This document shows positions 39,551 to 43,980 of a DNA stretch of 43,980 nt, in pieces. The DNA is from Euryarchaeota archaeon UBA463 (lineage in GTDB: Archaea; Thermoplasmatota; Poseidoniia; Poseidoniales; Thalassarchaeaceae). The number at the start of each line of letters is the position of its first letter. Position 1 is the first letter of the stretch. The stretch lies in assembly GCA_002501805.1 (NCBI GenBank), contig DAOI01000012.1, positions 44,340-88,319 of the forward strand, given 5' to 3'. Position numbers and translations under genes: made by a program. The notes beneath the pieces were generated by a model. That model saw only the letters and a program-made list of their open reading frames with translations. It had not been told where the DNA came from and did no database searches.

Positions 39551-42007
39551 TTATTGAGACAGGTCTTTGACTTTCTCGACTAAGTCCATATTCCTTATTC
39601 TGAAAATTCCAACTGGTACCATTGCTACAGAAATCAGCAATACCACTGAAATGAGCTGGAAAGCGACGTTTGGGACTAGGACCACTGGGAAGTAGAATTG
39701 CCATGTTGAGAATTCGGCCGCCAGACCTAAAGCGCCACCGAAGGCGAAGATCACACCAAACAGGCCCCCTATCAAACCAATAATAGTACTCTCAAAGAGA
39801 AGCATTACTGAAAGGCTTCCAGTAGATGCCCCTAACACCCTCAGAGTAGCCAATTCGAAATCCCTCTCAGCGAGATTCATGACCATAGTATTGAACATGA
39901 CAGCTAGAGTGAATATGAATCCCAATACCATTATCGTACCCAGAACTTGAGTTTGTTGATCGAGTAGAGATTCTATCCCCCTAAGTAGTGATTCCCTCTC
40001 TTGAATTCCACTGGATAATATCCCAAGCTCCTCATCAACGGAAACCCCCTCTGGGAACTCCAGGTAGACTGCTGTAGCGTTGAATCCAATTATCCCTGCC
40101 AAGTCTGTCTGATGGAAGAACATAGTTCTAGAAATCTCCCCTCTCACAGATCCTACAATGTCTACTTCCAATTCGTTACCAGATATTGATACCAATTGTC
40201 TGTCCCCTACTTTCCATCCGGTCATTTGTAATGACCCCTCGTCCATCATGACCTCTGTTATGACAGTATTTGGAGCTGGTTCTGAACCGTCAATAATTTC
40301 TGTCTGCCTCATTGATTCACCATCTCCAAAACCTCCTAGTCCCACTAATACGAAGCTTCTCTGAAGTTCTGAAGAGTCGATTAGGGTCCCAACAGGGGCC
40401 TCGATAACTATCTCATATGAGGCGCCTCTATCGATGGCCCACTCCACTACTTCGGACTCCCCGTCGGGTTGAACGAAAACCTGTGCATCCCAAGTTTGAC
40501 CTTCCCTCAAACCCCCTACTATAGTATCATTCAATGCTACAGTCATCATCTGAATCGAACCTGCCAGCATCAGAGAGATTCCTACAGCAAGGAATGTCAT
40601 CCCAAGTCTCGCTGGCTTTCTGAGGCTCGAGCGAACTGAGAGTCCCAATAGGGTAGGCATCCAGCCGGTTAGTGTCTGCAGATAGTTTGATCCAACTCTC
40701 ATTTCAGAGCTCCCCCCGAGAGCCTCTAGAGGATCTATTCTAGTCGCCTTCCACGCGGGGTAGACCCCAGAAATGAAAACTATTGACATGGTGATACCCG
40801 TGGTTGAGAGGTATATTTCACTGGGTATTTCTCTCTCAATTATTGGAATCCCCACTATTCCCTCATAGAAATCGAGCATTCCGTTCATACCATATGGACC
40901 GGCTATAGATCCAATTAGACAGCCGAATCCACCGATTACTAAAGGAGCAATCAGATACCCCGACATTATCGATTTCCTAGGCAATCCAAGGGTCCTGAGG
41001 ATGGCTATCTCACGAGTCTGGCTCTGGACCAGCCTCTGTAAGCTAAGAGCGATTGTTATGGCGGCGATCAGTTGGATTAGGACAGTAAACGGGGCGGCCA
41101 TTGTCTTGGTGCCCTCTAGATCTAATCTCATGAGCTCTACAGACTCGACCTGTCCTCTATCTCTTATTCGTCCGTCCATGCCATTCTCATCCATAGAACT
41201 GGCGATGGCCTCCTTCACTCCGTCTAATTCCTCGCCCTCATACGCCTCGGTGTCAGAAAGGTCGAAGGATGGAGTGCCCGATATGTCCAGAACTATGGTA
41301 TTTGCAGATCCCTGTGACAAGCCCGTAAGCCTCTCCATTCCAGAACTGGAAAGGTAGCCGACGACGAACTCGCCTGATTCAGGGGGGAACAGAGATCCTT
41401 CTGGAGCCATGTAGATGTGCAATGGATGGTATGCGAACCCAACTATTGTGAAATTCATACTTCCCTCACCTACTCCGATGGTTACCACGTCTTGTAGGCT
41501 TAGAGAAAGCGCCTCCCTAACATGCTCGTCAATCACTATCTCGTCCTCTGCCTCGGCCGGCATACCTCTGGAGTGCCCATCTGGGAACCATGCCTTATCT
41601 ACACCGGAGTCATGAGGTATGCCGTGCCATACGGAGTTGATTACATTCTGACCGGAGTCAGTCATGTGGAACATCGCACCTTTCATTACGATCCTGCCCT
41701 CGCATTGATCCAAAGACTCAGCTCCATCGGGCCAGGAGGACTCAATCTCTGAGCAGAGGGATTGAACCTGATCAGCAGACCAAATGGAGCTCTCATTATC
41801 AATCCAGATATCCGCTAGATTGCTTCCCGAATCACTGTCTTCGTAGATTGAGTCGTACATCGGCCCTAGATTTGCTGAGTACCCTCCAAAGGTTATACCT
41901 GCAAAAACACCAACAAAGATCATGCCTATTACAGCGGAAAGTCGAAGTTTTGTCCCCCAAAGACTCCTTGCGAGTCTCTTATTCAGTAGATTGGAGGAGC
42001 CGAACAT
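39551..42007 (-). CDS. ABC transporter permease with two FtsX domains (MacB/LolCE type)
   Basis: An 818-residue protein. One N-terminal helix (LSAVIGMIFVGVFAGITFGGY) is followed by a large external MacB-PCD-like domain, three helices at about 310-410 (VLIQLIAAITIALSLQRL, LIAPLVIGGFGCLIGSIAG), the linker motif PAWKATRIDPLEAL (about 420-435), then a second helix-domain-three-helix unit ending GFIFTLAVMFNTMVMN, TIIGLIGGLFGVIFAFGGALG and LISVVLLISVAMVPVGIF. Duplicated FtsX architecture is that of DUF214/MacB-like permeases that move lipoproteins, peptides or lipids by mechanical coupling. The gene follows its ATPase by nine bases with GAGGTGG before the ATG. Confidence 0.92.
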   Translation of the reverse strand: MFGSSNLLNKRLARSLWGTKLRLSAVIGMIFVGVFAGITFGGYSANLGPMYDSIYEDSDSGSNLADIWIDNESSIWSADQVQSLCSEIESSWPDGAESLDQCEGRIVMKGAMFHMTDSGQNVINSVWHGIPHDSGVDKAWFPDGHSRGMPAEAEDEIVIDEHVREALSLSLQDVVTIGVGEGSMNFTIVGFAYHPLHIYMAPEGSLFPPESGEFVVGYLSSSGMERLTGLSQGSANTIVLDISGTPSFDLSDTEAYEGEELDGVKEAIASSMDENGMDGRIRDRGQVESVELMRLDLEGTKTMAAPFTVLIQLIAAITIALSLQRLVQSQTREIAILRTLGLPRKSIMSGYLIAPLVIGGFGCLIGSIAGPYGMNGMLDFYEGIVGIPIIEREIPSEIYLSTTGITMSIVFISGVYPAWKATRIDPLEALGGSSEMRVGSNYLQTLTGWMPTLLGLSVRSSLRKPARLGMTFLAVGISLMLAGSIQMMTVALNDTIVGGLREGQTWDAQVFVQPDGESEVVEWAIDRGASYEIVIEAPVGTLIDSSELQRSFVLVGLGGFGDGESMRQTEIIDGSEPAPNTVITEVMMDEGSLQMTGWKVGDRQLVSISGNELEVDIVGSVRGEISRTMFFHQTDLAGIIGFNATAVYLEFPEGVSVDEELGILSSGIQERESLLRGIESLLDQQTQVLGTIMVLGFIFTLAVMFNTMVMNLAERDFELATLRVLGASTGSLSVMLLFESTIIGLIGGLFGVIFAFGGALGLAAEFSTWQFYFPVVLVPNVAFQLISVVLLISVAMVPVGIFRIRNMDLVEKVKDLSQ

Positions 42008-42016
42008 TCTTCCACC

Positions 42017-42718
42017 TCAAGAAATGGCTGCTTTCTCGCTTGAAACTGTCTTTTCGTCTGATACAATCCGACCACTATCTATCCTGATAACCCTGGTTGC
42101 ATATACGATAAGTGATTCGTCGTGAGTAACCAGGACAGCCGTGATGTTCTCCTTCTCACAGGCCTTGACGAGAACTTGCATCACCTTGTCGGAGGTCTCA
42201 GTATCTAGATTCCCAGTGAGTTCATCGCCTAGGAGAAGAGTAGGTCTCTTGGCTATACTTCTGGCAATAGCAACCCTCTGTTGCTGCCCTCCGCTAATCT
42301 CTCCGGGGAACCTATCCCTTTCGGAGTGGAGCCCGACTAATCTGAGTAGTTCCTCCGCTCTAGACTTGTCCCTGTTCCCGGCTAGCTCCTGAATAAGCGA
42401 GATGTTCTCCATTACGGTAAGATCCTGGAGGAGGTTGAAGAACTGGAACACGTATCCTATGTTCTCCCTTCTGAATGATGTCATTTCCTCAGAGTTTCCC
42501 CTAGGAACTTCTGACCCCATGAAGCTGTATGAACCATCAGTAGGGCTATCCAAGGCCGATAGGCAGTTCAGAAGAGTGGTCTTTCCTGATCCCGAGGGGC
42601 CCAAGAGAAGAACCCTCTCACCCTCGTCTATCTGAAGATTAACTCCATCAAGCGCCTTCACAGTCCCCGCGGGAGTTTCATAGTGCCTCTTTACATTAGT
42701 CATTGACAGGAGTGGCAT
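42017..42718 (-). CDS. ABC transporter ATPase, LolD/MacB type
   Basis: A 233-residue nucleotide-binding subunit. Walker A GPSGSGKTT (40-48), Q-loop FQFFNLL (Gln92), signature SGGQQQRVA (142-150), Walker B LLLGDE (Asp165, Glu166) and switch VTHD (His199) are intact. The usual ADEPTGNLD text reads GDELTGNLD here, with Leu for Pro, mild in effect. It energises the FtsX-type permease encoded right after it. LolCDE/MacB-type pairs extrude rather than import, so export of a lipoprotein, peptide or surface component is likely. Confidence 0.95.
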   Translation of the reverse strand: MPLLSMTNVKRHYETPAGTVKALDGVNLQIDEGERVLLLGPSGSGKTTLLNCLSALDSPTDGSYSFMGSEVPRGNSEEMTSFRRENIGYVFQFFNLLQDLTVMENISLIQELAGNRDKSRAEELLRLVGLHSERDRFPGEISGGQQQRVAIARSIAKRPTLLLGDELTGNLDTETSDKVMQVLVKACEKENITAVLVTHDESLIVYATRVIRIDSGRIVSDEKTVSSEKAAIS

Positions 42719-42779
42719 GAATACATCCCACTCGGTTGTTGAATATTGAGGTATCGTTCGGAGCTATTGGAAGCCCAAC

Positions 42780-43980
42780 CTAATCTCTCCGAGATGCGAA
42801 TGAGGCCCCGATGAGGGCTATTGCCCCTAGGACAGCTCCAAATCCAGGCAATACAGGCGGATTAGCTGTTGATTCTGATGAATACAAGGAAGCCCAGGTA
42901 TCGTAAATCTCCATCTTGTCAATCTCCTCACCGTCATATTCGCCCCATTCAACAGACAGCTCATCCCCAGGGGAGACTAGTCCGTCCGCGTCGTGATCAG
43001 TGTATCTGATCGTAATACCTTCTGCGTCTCCGCCGGTTAGTGGGATGCTGAATTCGTTTGTGCAAGTGCCTAGATCCGGCTGAACCATTTGGTCTTGATC
43101 CTCGTCATATGCCTCCTCACAGTCGGTGAGGAAGTGAACCTCGAAGTCGGTGATCGGAGCGTTGAGTGTCTGATTGTGAGCGACAAATCCGGTAGCGTCA
43201 TTTCGCTCCATATCATCGCCATCGTCATCGCCATCGTCGTCATGATCACTGTCTACCATCGTATCGTAAAGAGGCTCGAATTCAGAATAATCCAGACCAC
43301 CGCTTTCATCATTGTCATACATGTCAAACATGTCGTTAACACCATCCTGCTCGTCATCAGGAACATCATTGGCATCTATGAATTCAGTTGCCGTGAGATG
43401 TCCGTCGCCATCACTATCAAAGTGACTGAAAAAATCGTCCAGACTAGGAGTGTTACCATCATCGGGCATCATTCCTACTAGGTTATCGATGAAGCACTCC
43501 ATTTCATTGATATCAATAAGATCTGATGGAGCATCGTAGTCGCATAACTCAATCAAATCCTCTACGTCCTCAGTTGTTAGGAAGGATTGGTCTGAGTCTA
43601 TCGGCTGGTCTGAATTCTCATTGTTCCAGTATGTGACAAACTCGTCTTGGGACATGTATCCATCCCCATCTGAGTCAGCCATATACATTGCATCCTCAGG
43701 TGATGGTGGTCCATCGTCATCGTCGTGTCCATCATCATCAGACTCATCGGAATCCGATCCATCATCGTCGTCTGCGTAATATCCCCAATCGTCGTCTCCG
43801 TCGTCACAAGAACCATCGACATCAATGCACACACAAGATTCTCCATTTGGACATTCAGGAGTTACTCCTGGCCCTTCAGGGCACAGGATTCCCCCCATTG
43901 ATTCAGCGTAATCTTCACCGTCATTTGAGCAGTAGAATGCGTAATCGTCGTCTCCGTCATCATCGTACTCATCGGAACCG
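42780..43980 (-). CDS. Asp-rich EF-hand surface protein with PGF-CTERM-like tail, 5' part missing
   Basis: The open frame runs past the right window edge: codons upstream of the first internal ATG (43898) have no stop and continue the same Asp/Cys-rich pattern, so the start is outside. The 399 visible residues have EF-hand loops DSDGDGYMSQDE, DSDGDGHLTATE, DNDESGGLDYSE and DHDADGLVSPGDE, preceded by a highly acidic stretch and a Cys-rich section (CPNGESCVC). The end, NPPVLPGFGAVLGAIALIGASFASRRD without its last few residues, fits the PGF-CTERM signal: PGF, hydrophobic helix, basic tail. It is probably cleaved by archaeosortase and attached to the cell surface, where it would bind Ca2+. It lies 61 bases upstream of the ABC genes. 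Confidence 0.85.
   Translation of the reverse strand, partial: GSDEYDDDGDDDYAFYCSNDGEDYAESMGGILCPEGPGVTPECPNGESCVCIDVDGSCDDGDDDWGYYADDDDGSDSDESDDDGHDDDDGPPSPEDAMYMADSDGDGYMSQDEFVTYWNNENSDQPIDSDQSFLTTEDVEDLIELCDYDAPSDLIDINEMECFIDNLVGMMPDDGNTPSLDDFFSHFDSDGDGHLTATEFIDANDVPDDEQDGVNDMFDMYDNDESGGLDYSEFEPLYDTMVDSDHDDDGDDDGDDMERNDATGFVAHNQTLNAPITDFEVHFLTDCEEAYDEDQDQMVQPDLGTCTNEFSIPLTGGDAEGITIRYTDHDADGLVSPGDELSVEWGEYDGEEIDKMEIYDTWASLYSSESTANPPVLPGFGAVLGAIALIGASFASRRD

Noticed and set aside
43598..43898. Start of the EF-hand protein at ATG 43898 or a minus-strand Met-rich frame here
   Set aside because: The EF-hand frame is open to the window edge with the same composition, so 43898 is probably an internal Met; the Met/Thr-rich frame is a shadow of GAT/GAC repeats.
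1..43980. CRISPR arrays, insertion sequences, integrase or attachment sites
   Set aside because: No regularly spaced repeats, transposase motifs or integrase signatures were seen on either strand.

Overview
The window looks like the chromosome of a planktonic euryarchaeon, most likely Marine Group II (Candidatus Poseidoniales) or a close Thermoplasmatota relative. Seen directly: an archaeal modified shikimate block (2-amino-3,7-dideoxy-D-threo-hept-6-ulosonate synthase, dehydroquinate synthase II, GHMP-type shikimate kinase, chorismate synthase), an archaeal FAD synthetase RibL, an HTH_10 (Bat-type) regulator, a C-terminal tail resembling an archaeosortase PGF-CTERM signal, TATA-like boxes close to start codons, and very tight packing with ATGA/GTGA overlaps and many GTG/TTG starts. 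Bacterial-type genes are mixed in (two-domain riboflavin synthase, acyl-CoA dehydrogenase, molybdenum hydroxylase), as is usual for this group. The taxonomic call is inference; there is no rRNA or ribosomal protein gene to confirm it.

Layout. 1-6.3 kb: truncated endonuclease III, two small membrane proteins, an Nfu-type Fe-S protein, a class I amidotransferase, a membrane pyrophosphatase of the K+-dependent type, a lipoprotein, an alpha/beta hydrolase and a glutaredoxin. 6.3-10.1 kb: one 1271-residue gene joining a secreted subtilase to a complete MFS transporter. 10.2-14.6 kb: riboflavin/FAD genes (ribB, ribL, riboflavin synthase, ribH), then thioredoxin reductase and a MoeB-rhodanese protein. 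14.7-19.7 kb: a fused E1 alpha-beta 2-oxoacid dehydrogenase with an N-terminal zinc ribbon, a cation/Ca2+ exchanger and an acyl-CoA dehydrogenase. 19.7-28.9 kb: a molybdenum-hydroxylase island (MocA-like nucleotidyltransferase, metal-efflux-like permease, XdhC-like factor, secreted protease, Bat-type regulator, then the small, large and FAD/4Fe-4S subunits of a 4-hydroxybenzoyl-CoA-reductase-like enzyme). 28.9-35 kb: a secreted anchored protein, then DUF4350-like, MoxR ATPase, DUF58 and a membrane protein. 35-38.7 kb, minus strand: the shikimate operon. 38.7-44 kb, minus strand: exonuclease III, a MacB/LolCDE-type ABC permease and ATPase, and an Asp-rich EF-hand surface protein cut by the window edge.

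How it works together. The Mo-hydroxylase island carries its own candidate maturation factors and regulator; with the acyl-CoA dehydrogenase it suggests handling of an acyl- or aryl-CoA, or another N-heterocyclic or aromatic substrate. FAD genes nearby could supply the flavin needed by the dehydrogenase, TrxB and the Mo enzyme. Secreted proteases, one fused to a transporter, fit a protein/peptide-degrading heterotroph. No gene-free stretch exceeds 160 bases. I saw no tRNA, rRNA, CRISPR array, insertion sequence or phage gene. All functions are from motif recognition by eye; no database search was run.
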